From the NCBI GenBank assembly GCA_016714895.1, contig JADKBV010000001.1, positions 992,001 to 1,056,000 of the forward strand: DNA of 64,000 nucleotides, read 5' to 3'. The position numbers and the translations under genes are program-made. The notes beneath the pieces were generated by a model. The model was not told the origin of the DNA. It made no database searches and was given only the letters and a program-made list of their open reading frames with translations. How positions within the stretch are numbered: position 1 is the stretch's first letter; every line of letters begins with the position of its first letter. This document shows positions 1 through 8,855 of the stretch, one piece after another. The stretch comes from Saprospiraceae bacterium (GTDB lineage Bacteria; Bacteroidota; Bacteroidia; Chitinophagales; Saprospiraceae).

Positions 1-351
1 TGTGATAAGATTGACAGAGGCAATGGGGGACTTTAACTCATGGGTTATGGACAACAAAAAGTTTTTTTGTCGTTGCGCCGCGTCGAGTTCTTTATTGAAC
101 ATTCTTTGTAAAACGTATAAACCGATAATCAACATACAACCGAATACAAACCCTTCACCAAGAATCATTTTGGCTTTTCTATCATGAAAAACTTTCAGTG
201 ACTGGTAGGCTTCGACATATTCCGGCTTGTTTTTATCCAAATGAGCTGCTTTGACAGCAAAAAGTTCTGCATTATTTTTGCTCAATAATATAGTCCACCA
301 TATTAAGGCCAGGGACATATAAAACATAACAGAATAAGTCAGAATTCTCAT
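1..351 (-). CDS. Sensor histidine kinase, N-terminal part (cut by window edge)
   Basis: The reading frame starts at an ATG at 351 and runs off the left edge. Its 117 visible codons encode a first membrane segment (about residues 3-22), a periplasmic stretch of some 35 residues, a second membrane segment (about 62-80) and then a HisKA H-box, SITHELKSPIASVNLI, with the phospho-accepting His. There is no room for a HAMP domain between the second membrane segment and the H-box. The gene begins 1 base after the purB stop codon, so it is probably the third gene of a ppk1-purB-kinase operon. The ATPase domain and any adjacent response regulator lie outside the window. The family call is firm; the signal sensed is unknown. 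Confidence 0.85.
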   Translation of the reverse strand, partial: MRILTYSVMFYMSLALIWWTILLSKNNAELFAVKAAHLDKNKPEYVEAYQSLKVFHDRKAKMILGEGFVFGCMLIIGLYVLQRMFNKELDAAQRQKNFLLSITHELKSPIASVNLIT

Positions 352-352
352 C

Positions 353-1687
353 CTAATAATATCCGGTGTAATTAAAAGGGCTAATGTTTTTTAAGTCGTT
401 TTTCAAAATATCCGACACCGGAAGTCCTTCGATAAAATGATGAATGTCTTCCCTGGTGATACTGGTTTTGCCTCTGGTCAGATCTTTCAGCAACTCATAA
501 GGATTGGGTATACCTTCTTTTCGCAGCACACTCTGAATGGCTTCAGCCACAACAGCCCAGTTTTGGTCAAGGTCATACTCCATTTTTTTGGTATTGACTA
601 CTATTTTGGACAAACCCTTTTCCAATGAAGCCCAAGCCGTCAACATATGCCCGAAAGGAACACCCCAATTTCTCAAAACCGTACTGTCTGTAAGGTCTCT
701 CTGCAATCTGGAAACGGGCAATTTTTCGGCAAGGTGACCCAAAATAGCATTGGCGAAACCTAAGTTGCCCTCAGCATTTTCAAAATCAATCGGATTGACC
801 TTGTGAGGCATGGCAGAAGAACCTATTTCACCGGCAATAACTTTTTGGGTGAAATACTCCATCGATATGTAAGACCAGGTATCTCTGCAAAGATCTATCA
901 GGATCGTATTGATTCTTGAATACACATGCGCCAACGCTGCCAGATCGTCATAATGAGCTATTTGTGTCGTGTAATGTGATCTTTTGAGACCCCACGAAGC
1001 ACATAATTCGTCTGCAAATGTTGGCCAGTCACATGTCGGGTAAGCAACTTTGTGCGCGTTAAAATTACCTGTTGCTCCGCCAAACTTACACAAAATTGTT
1101 GTTTGCTGTAAAACGACAAGTTGATTCTCAAGCCTTTCCACAAAAACCATAAACTCTTTGCCAAGTGTTGTGGGAGATGCAGGTTGGCCATGTGTTCTGG
1201 CCAGCATTGGAATACCATGATATTTTTCAGCATGTTCTCTAAGTAGTCCTGTAATTTTCAATATGCCCGGTATCAGAATATTTTCCTGACAACTTTTGTG
1301 AGAAAGGGGAATCGCTGTATTATTGACATCCTGAGAAGTCAGCCCGAAATGTACATACTCCCTGAAAACTGAATACGGTGTATTTTCAAGTTTTTCTTTG
1401 ATAAAATACTCAACCGCTTTTACATCATGGTTGGTTGTTTTTTCAATATTTTTGATTCTGACAGCATCCTCTTCAGAAAAGTTTTGGTAGATTTTTTTCA
1501 AATCCTCCAACCCACTTTTGTCTACTGAAAGAATTTTTTGATCCTGTAAAAAGGTAAGTAATCTGATAAAATAATCGATTTCGATTCTGACTCTGAAAAA
1601 AATAAGTCCGTACTCAGAAAAAAAAGGACTGAGTGCGCGGGTTTTATCGGCATATCTTCCGTCGATAGGTGAAATGGCATGCAACAT
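353..1687 (-). CDS. purB: Adenylosuccinate lyase
   Basis: Cytoplasmic homotetrameric lyase of purine synthesis. It cleaves SAICAR to AICAR and adenylosuccinate to AMP, releasing fumarate each time. The 444 residues match the length of the E. coli-type PurB. The THGQPA segment (residues 165-170) carries the catalytic His, and the fumarase/aspartase superfamily signature GSSAMPHKVNPIDFEN lies at about 289-304. It sits 10 bases downstream of ppk1 on the same strand and is followed at once by a histidine kinase. Two other purine genes, purC and purD, occur in this window but in separate transcription units, so the pathway is scattered here as is usual in Bacteroidota. Confidence 0.97.
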   Translation of the reverse strand: MLHAISPIDGRYADKTRALSPFFSEYGLIFFRVRIEIDYFIRLLTFLQDQKILSVDKSGLEDLKKIYQNFSEEDAVRIKNIEKTTNHDVKAVEYFIKEKLENTPYSVFREYVHFGLTSQDVNNTAIPLSHKSCQENILIPGILKITGLLREHAEKYHGIPMLARTHGQPASPTTLGKEFMVFVERLENQLVVLQQTTILCKFGGATGNFNAHKVAYPTCDWPTFADELCASWGLKRSHYTTQIAHYDDLAALAHVYSRINTILIDLCRDTWSYISMEYFTQKVIAGEIGSSAMPHKVNPIDFENAEGNLGFANAILGHLAEKLPVSRLQRDLTDSTVLRNWGVPFGHMLTAWASLEKGLSKIVVNTKKMEYDLDQNWAVVAEAIQSVLRKEGIPNPYELLKDLTRGKTSITREDIHHFIEGLPVSDILKNDLKNISPFNYTGYY

Positions 1688-1697
1688 ATGTATTAAC

Positions 1698-3791
1698 TTA
1701 AGGCTTATTTATTTTGTCCATCAAATGTTTGGATTCTTCCTTTCGTTTGATGTAGTAATAGGTTTCAACCTGAGACCGGACAGCAATATCGCTGGTATTT
1801 TTTTTGTATATATTATCTTGTTTTTCATCCAGCATTCTTGCTTTAACGTTATCATTCAGCTGAATATTCATACAAGTGATGATGTTTTTAGAAATATCAG
1901 GATCATAAACAGGAAAAAGGGTTTCCACCCTGAAATGAAGATTTCTGACCATCCAGTCAGCGGACGAAAGATATACTTCTTCTTGTCCATTGTTATGAAA
2001 AACAAAAACCCTTGCATGCTCCAGATACCTGTCTACAATAGAAATACCTTCTATATTTTCACTCAAACCTTTGATGCCCGGAATGATACAACAAATACCC
2101 CGAATGATTAATTTGACTTTTACACCGGCCTGACTGGCTTCGTATAGTAAGTCAATCATTTCTTTATCCTGGATACTGTTCATCTTCAGGATCATAGAGG
2201 CATTTTTACCGCTTTTAGCATTGTCGATTTCCCTTCTTATCAAGGCGATAAATTTTTCTTTAAGGTTAAACAGACCAATGCCCAAATGAATAAATTCTTG
2301 CTGTGGCCTTTGTTTTGTTTCCAAAAAAGTAAACACTCTTGCAACTTCCGAGGTTATGCGTTTGTCTGATGTAAACAATCCGAAATCAGAATAAATTTTT
2401 GCGGTATCTTCGTGAAAGTTGCCGGTACTCAGATAAGTAAACAAATTGGGCTTTCCGTTTTCCAATCTGCGTACCAGGGCAAGTTTGGAATGAACTTTAT
2501 AACCCGGCATACTATAATGAACGGTCACTCCGGCCTTTTCAAGTTCTTCGCCCCATTTCAGGTTGGCTTCTTCATCAAACCGCGCTTTAACTTCGATAAA
2601 AGTACTGACTTGTTTGCCGTTTTTGACCGCATTTTTAAGCGCCATCATAATCCTTGAAACCTTGGCAACCCGATATTGGATTACCTTGATGTGGGTCACT
2701 TCGGGATCAAAAGCTGCGTCCTCAAAAAACTTGATCACAGCTTCATAATTATGGTAAGGCACATGGATCATATAGTCCTTTTCGGCAATTTTTTCAAAAA
2801 CCGACTCACTTTCTTCCAGTTCTTCAATACCTACAGGTAAAAGTTTCTGATCCTTGATACCATGCATACCAAAGTCCGGAAATTTAAAAAAGTCAGAGTT
2901 GTTATGATATCGACCTTCCGGCAAAAGATCCAGTTTTTCGAGATCAAAAACATACATGAGATATTCCAGAAAGTGTTTTGGCATAGTCCTGTCATAAACC
3001 ATCCGGGAAGCAATACCTGTACTTCTTTTTGAAACACTTTTTTTAATTTTGGCTATCAGGTCTCCTTTGTATTCATCATCAATGTATAGCTCCGCATCAC
3101 GTGTCAGTTTTATGGAAAATGAATCCTGAATATCATAACCCGGAAAAATCAAACGAACACTGTGTCTTACCGCATCGTCGAGCATAATGATTTGTTTGAC
3201 CATCGTGTTTCTGGAAGGCAGCTCCAGAAAGCGGGACATGTGGTCAGAAGGTATTTTGACAATGGCGTATTCCGGAGTCGGGTTAGTGTCTGACTTGCTC
3301 AATAAATGAAGTGCCAGGTATAAAGCTCCGTCATTCAGAAATGGTTTGACTTTTTTACCTACCAACACTACAGGCTGAACAAAAGGCAACATATTTTCAT
3401 TAAAATAGGTGTCAATAAACTCTATCTGTTCCTTTGTCAGGTTTTTTCTGGAAACCAGCTGAATATTGTGTTTTTTTAACTCCGAAACGATCGTTTTTTC
3501 AAAAATATGACTGAACTCTATCTGATGCTGATTTGCCAGGGTCAGGATTTCTTTTAAAATGTCTTCAGGGTTAAAGTCAAGGGTTTTACGTGTTGCCTTA
3601 TCTGCTCTTGCGAGTCCACGGTGGTTGGCCACACGCACCCGGAAAAATTCATCGAGATTGGATGAATATATGGCGAGAAACTTTAATCTTTCCAACAAAG
3701 GTACAGAAAGGTCTTTTGATTCCTGCAAAACCCTGTAGTTGAAAGAAAGCCAACTGACGTCGCGGTGGATATATTTATTTTGGTTTGTCAT
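1698..3791 (-). CDS. ppk1: Polyphosphate kinase 1
   Basis: Reversibly makes inorganic polyphosphate from the gamma-phosphate of ATP through a phosphohistidine intermediate. The expected N-terminal motif HRDVSWLSFNYRVLQ is followed by the PPK middle and two PLD-like C-terminal domains. KVHSK near residue 433 and EHARVFVFH near 592 supply the two conserved histidines, at positions close to those of the E. coli enzyme. The ATG at 3791 is preferred over an upstream TTG at 3812, because a -7 element lies at 3810-3817 and would overlap the longer version. That gives 697 residues, normal for PPK1. It is the first gene of an apparent operon with purB and a sensor kinase. Together with phnA and hppA it gives the window several phosphate-related genes, though they are not clustered. 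Confidence 0.96.
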   Translation of the reverse strand: MTNQNKYIHRDVSWLSFNYRVLQESKDLSVPLLERLKFLAIYSSNLDEFFRVRVANHRGLARADKATRKTLDFNPEDILKEILTLANQHQIEFSHIFEKTIVSELKKHNIQLVSRKNLTKEQIEFIDTYFNENMLPFVQPVVLVGKKVKPFLNDGALYLALHLLSKSDTNPTPEYAIVKIPSDHMSRFLELPSRNTMVKQIIMLDDAVRHSVRLIFPGYDIQDSFSIKLTRDAELYIDDEYKGDLIAKIKKSVSKRSTGIASRMVYDRTMPKHFLEYLMYVFDLEKLDLLPEGRYHNNSDFFKFPDFGMHGIKDQKLLPVGIEELEESESVFEKIAEKDYMIHVPYHNYEAVIKFFEDAAFDPEVTHIKVIQYRVAKVSRIMMALKNAVKNGKQVSTFIEVKARFDEEANLKWGEELEKAGVTVHYSMPGYKVHSKLALVRRLENGKPNLFTYLSTGNFHEDTAKIYSDFGLFTSDKRITSEVARVFTFLETKQRPQQEFIHLGIGLFNLKEKFIALIRREIDNAKSGKNASMILKMNSIQDKEMIDLLYEASQAGVKVKLIIRGICCIIPGIKGLSENIEGISIVDRYLEHARVFVFHNNGQEEVYLSSADWMVRNLHFRVETLFPVYDPDISKNIITCMNIQLNDNVKARMLDEKQDNIYKKNTSDIAVRSQVETYYYIKRKEESKHLMDKINKP

Positions 3792-3809
3792 AACAATATT
3801 CCTGTGGTG

Positions 3810-3817
3810 CAAAATTA
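3810..3817 (-). promoter_or_regulatory. -7 promoter element for ppk1 operon
   Basis: On the minus strand this reads TAATTTTG, a match to the Bacteroidota housekeeping sigma -7 consensus TAnnTTTG. It lies 18 bases upstream of the chosen ppk1 ATG. No clear -33 TTG is visible at the expected distance. Confidence 0.55.
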
Positions 3818-3965
3818 AATATTTTAACCGGAGAAAAGATTAAGTTTGTAAGAATATTCCCATTTACCTGCATGTTTGACCAAAGCGTGATTATTTAGCT
3901 AAGAATCAAAACATTTTTTTTAAGTAACCGTTACGCTAAAATATATCAAACTAACTTTTTTTTTA

Positions 3966-3973
3966 TATTTTTG
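3966..3973 (+). promoter_or_regulatory. -7 promoter element for the Nudix-like/purC operon
   Basis: TATTTTTG matches TAnnTTTG and is followed by the common GCACC context, 17 bases before the ATG at 3991. No good -33 element is seen in the AT-rich sequence upstream. Confidence 0.55.
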
Positions 3974-3990
3974 CACCGATAATTATTGAC

Positions 3991-4416
3991 ATGAGTGTAT
4001 TAGATTTAGCCAGAGTAGTCATTTACCGTTTTCACGAAAAAGGTTTGGAAATTTTTCTTATTCAAAATGAAATGGAAAATGACCCTGAAGTATGGAAAAT
4101 TCCGGAAGGAGCGCTCCTAGCTTTGGAAGAAAAACTCAAAACCATCAATCTTGATGCAGTCGTCACTGAAGATGGCAGAACTGTAAAAACATTAGCTATC
4201 GAAGGAGATTGGCACGATATCCCATCTATCAGAGGTATGCTGAAACATGATGTTAAACTGGTAAAATCTATCGTAAAAGAAAACCTGCCGGGAATCGAAA
4301 AGGGTGGTTTTTTTGCTATCAAAGAAGCATTTAAAAAAGTTCTTCCACAGGAATACAAAGCCCTCAAAGAATTAAAAGACATATTATTTGACCGAAATTC
4401 GGTTACGAATATCTGA
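3991..4416 (+). CDS. Nudix-fold-like protein with degenerate Nudix box
   Basis: The 141-residue cytoplasmic protein opens like a Nudix hydrolase (ARVVIYRFHEKGLEIFLIQ, then a WKIPEG segment). The usual Nudix box GX5EX7REUXEEXGU is not found after it. A degraded version occurs near residue 107: G-FFAIK-E-AFKKVLP-QEYKALKEL. This keeps the Gly, the first Glu and the QE pair in place of RE, but the metal-binding EE is replaced by AL. It is therefore probably not an active Nudix hydrolase and may bind a ligand or protein instead. It ends 5 bases before purC, so the two are very likely co-transcribed. The fold assignment is inferred from the N-terminal pattern only. Confidence 0.6.
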   Translation: MSVLDLARVVIYRFHEKGLEIFLIQNEMENDPEVWKIPEGALLALEEKLKTINLDAVVTEDGRTVKTLAIEGDWHDIPSIRGMLKHDVKLVKSIVKENLPGIEKGGFFAIKEAFKKVLPQEYKALKELKDILFDRNSVTNI

Positions 4417-4421
4417 TACTT

Positions 4422-5372
4422 ATGAATCCCGAAACATTTTCTCTGGCTACTACCGATTTTGAATTTTCCGGCCAATCTGCTGTTTATCACGGCAAAGTAA
4501 GAGATGTCTACACCATTGGCGAAAAATTGGTTATGGTGGCCACAGACAGAATATCGGCATTTGACCACATACTTCCTAGGGCTATTCCTTACAAAGGGCA
4601 GGTTTTAAACCAGTTGGCCGTTCATTTTCTGGAAGCAACAAAAGACATTGTTCCGAACTGGTTGATGGCAAGTCCTGATGCAAATGTTTCTGTCGGCAAA
4701 GCTGCCATTCCCTTTAAGGTAGAAATGGTCATCAGGGGTTTTCTCACGGGACATGCTTTACGCGAATATCATGCAGGCAAAAGAGTATTATGCGGAGTAA
4801 ATCTTCCTGATGGACTCAGGCCGAATGAGGGTTTTGATCAACCGATCATTACACCTACGACCAAAGCCTCGGAAGGCCACGACGAAGATATCAGTAAAGA
4901 AGACATCATCAGTTCCGGGATCGTATCAGCAGAAGATTATTCCATTCTGGAAAAATATACCAGAGCTTTATTTCAAAGAGGTAGTGAGATGGCTGCTAAA
5001 AGAGGATTGATTCTGGTAGATACCAAATACGAGTTTGGAAAAGTGAACGGTGAAATTATCCTTATTGACGAAATCCACACGCCGGACAGTTCGAGATATT
5101 TTTTGGCTGAAGACTATAAAAGAGATTTTGGAAAAGATGTACCCATGAATCAGCTTTCCAAGGAGTTTGTTCGCGAATGGCTCATAACCAATGGGTTTCA
5201 GGGTAAAGACGGTCAAAAAATGCCGGAAATGCCGGATGATTTTGTTTGGTCAGTGTCCGACAGGTACATAGATTTGTATGAAAAAGTGACCGGAAAACCT
5301 TTTGAAAAAGCGGATACTTCTCAAATCAAAGAAAGGGTCAAAAACAATATTGAACAATATTTAAAGGAATAA
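4422..5372 (+). CDS. purC: Phosphoribosylaminoimidazole-succinocarboxamide synthase
   Basis: SAICAR synthetase of purine biosynthesis. It joins CAIR and aspartate using ATP in the cytoplasm. Characteristic segments are GKVRDVYTIGEKLVMVATDRI near the N terminus (ATP site), SAFDHILP, the IRGFLTGHALREY region, and LILVDTKYEFG with a downstream IDEIHTPDSSRYF, which bind substrate and Mg. The 316-residue length is that of the longer bacterial/yeast-like PurC form. It follows the Nudix-like gene by 5 bases and is the last gene of that short operon; phnA downstream is convergent. Its product is the substrate of PurB, encoded about 3 kb away. Confidence 0.97.
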   Translation: MNPETFSLATTDFEFSGQSAVYHGKVRDVYTIGEKLVMVATDRISAFDHILPRAIPYKGQVLNQLAVHFLEATKDIVPNWLMASPDANVSVGKAAIPFKVEMVIRGFLTGHALREYHAGKRVLCGVNLPDGLRPNEGFDQPIITPTTKASEGHDEDISKEDIISSGIVSAEDYSILEKYTRALFQRGSEMAAKRGLILVDTKYEFGKVNGEIILIDEIHTPDSSRYFLAEDYKRDFGKDVPMNQLSKEFVREWLITNGFQGKDGQKMPEMPDDFVWSVSDRYIDLYEKVTGKPFEKADTSQIKERVKNNIEQYLKE

Positions 5373-5471
5373 AATAATCCTCGTTTTTATAACTGCTTTC
5401 CAGAAACTTTCTGGCAAATGTTCAATAAAAAAGGTAACTCCAGATGTTTGAGTAGCCGAAAATATCATAAA

Positions 5472-5813
5472 TCAGGCTTTCCGGACAAATTCTGATTTCA
5501 AACCCATGGAACCAAATCCCTCTATTTTGCAATCGATATTATGATCACCATCCGTTATCCTGATATTTTTAACCTTAGTTCCGGCTTTGACCGGTTTTGG
5601 CATACCTTTGACAGGTAAATCTTTGATAACAATCACTGAATCACCGGAAAATAATTCATTGCCATTTGAATCAAAAACCCTTAGCGTTTCATCAGCAGAT
5701 TGTTCTTCATCGTTTGGATTCCATTCATAAAAACACTCCGGACAAATCAATAATTGGTCGCTTTCATAAACATAAGGACTATTACATTTCGGGCAAGGAG
5801 GAATAACTGACAT
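5472..5813 (-). CDS. phnA: PhnA/YjdM family zinc-ribbon protein
   Basis: A small 113-residue protein of the PhnA (YjdM) family. The N terminus has a zinc ribbon, CPKCNSPYVYESDQLLICPEC (Cys pairs near residues 8/11 and 27/30). The C-terminal PhnA domain has the typical DSNGNELFSGDSVIVIKDLPVKG segment. Despite the historical name, the E. coli homologue is not part of the C-P lyase machinery and its role is unsettled. The gene stands alone, convergent with purC and separated from gyrB by a terminator hairpin. Family identification is strong; function is unknown. Confidence 0.9.
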   Translation of the reverse strand: MSVIPPCPKCNSPYVYESDQLLICPECFYEWNPNDEEQSADETLRVFDSNGNELFSGDSVIVIKDLPVKGMPKPVKAGTKVKNIRITDGDHNIDCKIEGFGSMGLKSEFVRKA

Positions 5814-5984
5814 CGTTTACTTTTAATAATTTAAAAAAAGGTTTAAAACCATCAACTAAAGGTTTTGTGACGGATGATTGACTTTATTAAAGAGAAAACA
5901 CCCTATTTTATGTAGAAAATTTTCTGATTTGGCATAAAATATTGGAAAACTACCTGCTTTTTTTTACTTAATTGATGGCAAACA

Positions 5985-6018
5985 AAAAAAGCCCTGATAC
6001 AGTATCAAGGCTTTTTTT
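5985..6018 (-). terminator. Rho-independent terminator of gyrB
   Basis: Arms GCCCTGATAC (5991-6000) and GTATCAAGGC (6002-6011), with one mismatch, are flanked by A-rich and T-rich runs on both sides. The hairpin can work in either direction and lies 10-40 bases past the gyrB stop codon. Confidence 0.75.
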
Positions 6019-6028
6019 AATCGTTTTA

Positions 6029-7990
6029 TTATGCATCAATTTTTGCGTACTTAGCATTTTCTTCGATAAACTTACGTCTTGGTGGCACTTCATCACCCAT
6101 AAGCATAGAAAAAATGCGGTCAGCTTCAAGGGCATCGTTTATCGTGATTTGACGCAAAATCCTGTTGATCGGATCCATGGTTGTTTCCCACAATTGTTCT
6201 GCGTTCATCTCTCCCAACCCCTTATAACGTTGCGTTTTGATGGAATTATCTTCTTTTCCGTTTGAATAATGTTCAATGGCGGATTTCCTTTCTTCATCAT
6301 TCCAGCAATAAATAAAGTTTTTGCCTTTTCTGACCTGATACAAAGGAGGTGCTGCAATATATACGTGTCCTTGTTCAACCAAGGGCTTCATATACCTGAA
6401 GAAAAACGTCATAATTAAGGTGGAAATGTGACTACCATCTACGTCGGCATCACACATGATGACTATTTTATGATAACGGAGTTTTTCGATATTAAGAATT
6501 TTCTCCCCATCTTTTTCTTCAATAGAAACCCCCAGGGCCGTAAACATATTTTTAATCTCTTCGTTTTCATAAATCCGGTATTCCATGGCTTTTTCCACGT
6601 TGAGAATTTTACCTCTTAACGGAAGAATAGCCTGAAAATTTCTGTCTCTTCCCTGTTTGGCTGTTCCACCTGCCGAGTCCCCTTCGACCAAAAATATTTC
6701 TGATTCCACCGGGTCTTTGGAACTACAATCCGATAATTTCCCCGGAAGTCCACTTCCTGTTAAGACGTTTTTACGCTGCACCATTTCCCTTGCCTTTCTG
6801 GCAGCATGCCTTGCGGTTGCCGCCAAAATGACTTTATCTATAATTTTGCGGGCCTGCATCGGATTTTCTTCAAGATAATCCTTTAACACATCACCAACAC
6901 ATCGGGAAACGATACCGTTTACTTCAGAATTACCCAATTCACCTTTGGTCTGACCTTTAAATTGAGGTTCGGGAACTTTGACACTGATGATCGCCGTCAA
7001 ACCTTCCTTAAAGTCTTCTCCCTGAATAGCAATTTTTAATTTGCTGAACATATTATTGTCATCACCATATTGTTTGAACAATCTGGCAATCGCTCTCCGG
7101 AAACCGGCAACGTGAGTTCCTCCGTCTCTGGTATTGATATTATTGACAAAAGAATATATATTTTCCTGATAACCGGTATTATATGTCATGGCAACTTCGA
7201 CTTCCACGTTATCTTCTTTGCCGATTACATGGATGGGATCTTCAATCAGGGGTGTTCTGGTTTCATCCATATACAAAACAAACTCTTTGAGACCTCCTTC
7301 TGAATAAAAATCCTGCCTTTTAAAAGTGCCGTCTTCATTTACCTCCCGTTCATCTGTCAAAGAAAGTTTTAGTCCTTTATTCAGATAAGCCAACTCTCTG
7401 ATTCTGGTCGCCAGTGTCGAGAACGTATATTCCAGGGTTTCGAAAATCTCTCCGTCAGGTCTGAATGTAACCTTTGTTCCGGTCGATGATGAGGTTCCAA
7501 TCTCTTTTACAGGACCTAAAGGTATACCTTTGCTGTATTCCTGCTCGAACATTTTTCCTTCCCGCTGAACTTCTACCCGCACATAATCCGATAATGCGTT
7601 GACACATGAAACCCCTACCCCGTGAAGACCACCGGAAACCTTATAGGTGTTTTTGTCAAATTTTCCTCCGGCATGAAGTACCGTCATGACAACTTCGAGA
7701 GCAGATTTTTGCAGTTTTTCATGCATACCCGTCGGAATACCCCGTCCGTTATCAACCACTGTTATCGAGTTGTCCGGGTGAATGGTCGTTTCAATGTGTG
7801 TACAATGACCGGCTAAATGTTCATCTATGGAATTATCAATAACTTCCCATACCAAATGATGTAAACCTTTTATATCGGTGCTGCCGATATACATCCCGGG
7901 TCTTTTTCTAACCGCCTCCAAACCCTCGAGAGCCTGGATATTATCCGCGCCGTAATTACTTTCTTTTTGATTCTGCTGATTATCGTCCAT
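6029..7990 (-). CDS. gyrB: DNA gyrase subunit B
   Basis: ATPase subunit of the type IIA topoisomerase that introduces negative supercoils. The GHKL ATPase motifs are present: VIDNSIDEHLAGHC, DNGRGIP and SGGLHGVGVSCVNALS. They are followed by the transducer domain, then the TOPRIM domain (FLVEGDSAGGTAKQGRDR, and CDADVDGSHI for metal binding), and the C-terminal QRYKGLGEMN segment that contacts GyrA. The length of 653 residues is the short form without the E. coli 170-residue TOPRIM insertion, as usual in Bacteroidota. Gyrase is preferred over ParE because the N terminus and KGLGEMN region follow GyrB. It is transcribed alone, from a good promoter at 8019-8049. Confidence 0.97.
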   Translation of the reverse strand: MDDNQQNQKESNYGADNIQALEGLEAVRKRPGMYIGSTDIKGLHHLVWEVIDNSIDEHLAGHCTHIETTIHPDNSITVVDNGRGIPTGMHEKLQKSALEVVMTVLHAGGKFDKNTYKVSGGLHGVGVSCVNALSDYVRVEVQREGKMFEQEYSKGIPLGPVKEIGTSSSTGTKVTFRPDGEIFETLEYTFSTLATRIRELAYLNKGLKLSLTDEREVNEDGTFKRQDFYSEGGLKEFVLYMDETRTPLIEDPIHVIGKEDNVEVEVAMTYNTGYQENIYSFVNNINTRDGGTHVAGFRRAIARLFKQYGDDNNMFSKLKIAIQGEDFKEGLTAIISVKVPEPQFKGQTKGELGNSEVNGIVSRCVGDVLKDYLEENPMQARKIIDKVILAATARHAARKAREMVQRKNVLTGSGLPGKLSDCSSKDPVESEIFLVEGDSAGGTAKQGRDRNFQAILPLRGKILNVEKAMEYRIYENEEIKNMFTALGVSIEEKDGEKILNIEKLRYHKIVIMCDADVDGSHISTLIMTFFFRYMKPLVEQGHVYIAAPPLYQVRKGKNFIYCWNDEERKSAIEHYSNGKEDNSIKTQRYKGLGEMNAEQLWETTMDPINRILRQITINDALEADRIFSMLMGDEVPPRRKFIEENAKYAKIDA

Positions 7991-8018
7991 ATTCTTTTAA
8001 AATCTATTTATAAGGCTG

Positions 8019-8049
8019 CAAAAATACGGTTTTTCAGGCTAAGTAACAA
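8019..8049 (-). promoter_or_regulatory. gyrB promoter
   Basis: On the minus strand TTG (8049-8047) is followed by a 20-base spacer and TATTTTTG (8026-8019), a full match to the Bacteroidota TTG-N17-23-TAnnTTTG promoter. The 5' leader to the gyrB ATG is about 25 bases. Confidence 0.7.
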
Positions 8050-8274
8050 GAAATATCATCAATAATTATCATAAAAAAATATTTTTATATTGACTTGATT
8101 ATGAATCAAATGAAATACATTTTACGCAAAAAAAGGAAGTAATTTTAATCCCTGTAAAATGAGATGACAACAACATCCTAAAGTGTCCGGCAATCAATGA
8201 TTTTTACCGCCTATCTGTCGTAAGAATACAGATTTCAGACGTTCTTTCTACTTGTTTTGTAGAAAAACTATCTT

Positions 8275-8301
8275 TTGTACCCTTGTTTCAACGTATCTTT
8301 G
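8275..8301 (+). promoter_or_regulatory. Promoter of the membrane protein/GT2 pair
   Basis: TTG (8275-8277), a 16-base spacer and TATCTTTG (8294-8301). The ATG used by the following gene is at 8318, 16 bases downstream. The spacer is one base below the usual range. Confidence 0.5.
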
Positions 8302-8317
8302 TAAAAATTTTATTTGC

Positions 8318-8803
8318 ATGACCGTTTACAGAGAATTCAGGGTGGGTGGAAATCCCAACAACCCTTTTGGTTTTATCGTTCCTATCATGATACTGGCAGG
8401 TTTTTTTGTGCTTTTGTATTTCTTTTTTAAAGGTTTATTTACCGTTCTCAGTTTTGCCGCACCGGTTCTTTTGATTCTCACCTTGATAATTGATTACAAA
8501 GTGGTGAAAAATTATTTTGTATTTCTGTTTACATTATTGAAAGACAATCCTTTATTGGGAATATTAGCCATCATAATTGTGTTTTTTGCCTATCCGTTTG
8601 TTGCCGGATATTTGTTTTTTAAAGCCCTTGCCGGCAGAACCATCAGGAAAAAAATTGAAGCCATAGAAAAAGAAAAAAACAGATTCGATGAGTTTGAAGA
8701 AGTTGCAGACGACGAAGACACTTTTCTTGAATTACCGCAGCTTCAAAAGCAGGAACCAAAATCCAAAACGGACCAAAACCCCTATGACGATGTTTTTAAA
8801 TAG
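8318..8803 (+). CDS. Bacteroidota membrane protein of unknown function
   Basis: A 161-residue protein starting at the ATG at 8318. An earlier TTG-started version would overlap the promoter and is not used. Three hydrophobic segments are visible at about residues 18-42, 47-64 and 74-96. They are followed by a basic stretch (GRTIRKKIEAIEKEKNR) and a cytoplasmic-looking acidic tail rich in Glu, Asp and Gln. I do not recognise the family. The gene lies 52 bases upstream of a GT2 glycosyltransferase on the same strand, so a shared envelope-related role is possible but not shown. Confidence 0.7.
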   Translation: MTVYREFRVGGNPNNPFGFIVPIMILAGFFVLLYFFFKGLFTVLSFAAPVLLILTLIIDYKVVKNYFVFLFTLLKDNPLLGILAIIIVFFAYPFVAGYLFFKALAGRTIRKKIEAIEKEKNRFDEFEEVADDEDTFLELPQLQKQEPKSKTDQNPYDDVFK

Positions 8804-8855
8804 ATAACAACCCGGCATCTACCACGTTTTATTTGAAATCATGTAAACACAAATT

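Noticed and set aside
4062..4568. 168-codon frame antisense to the Nudix-like gene and purC
   Set aside because: It crosses two well-supported genes and has no recognisable features.
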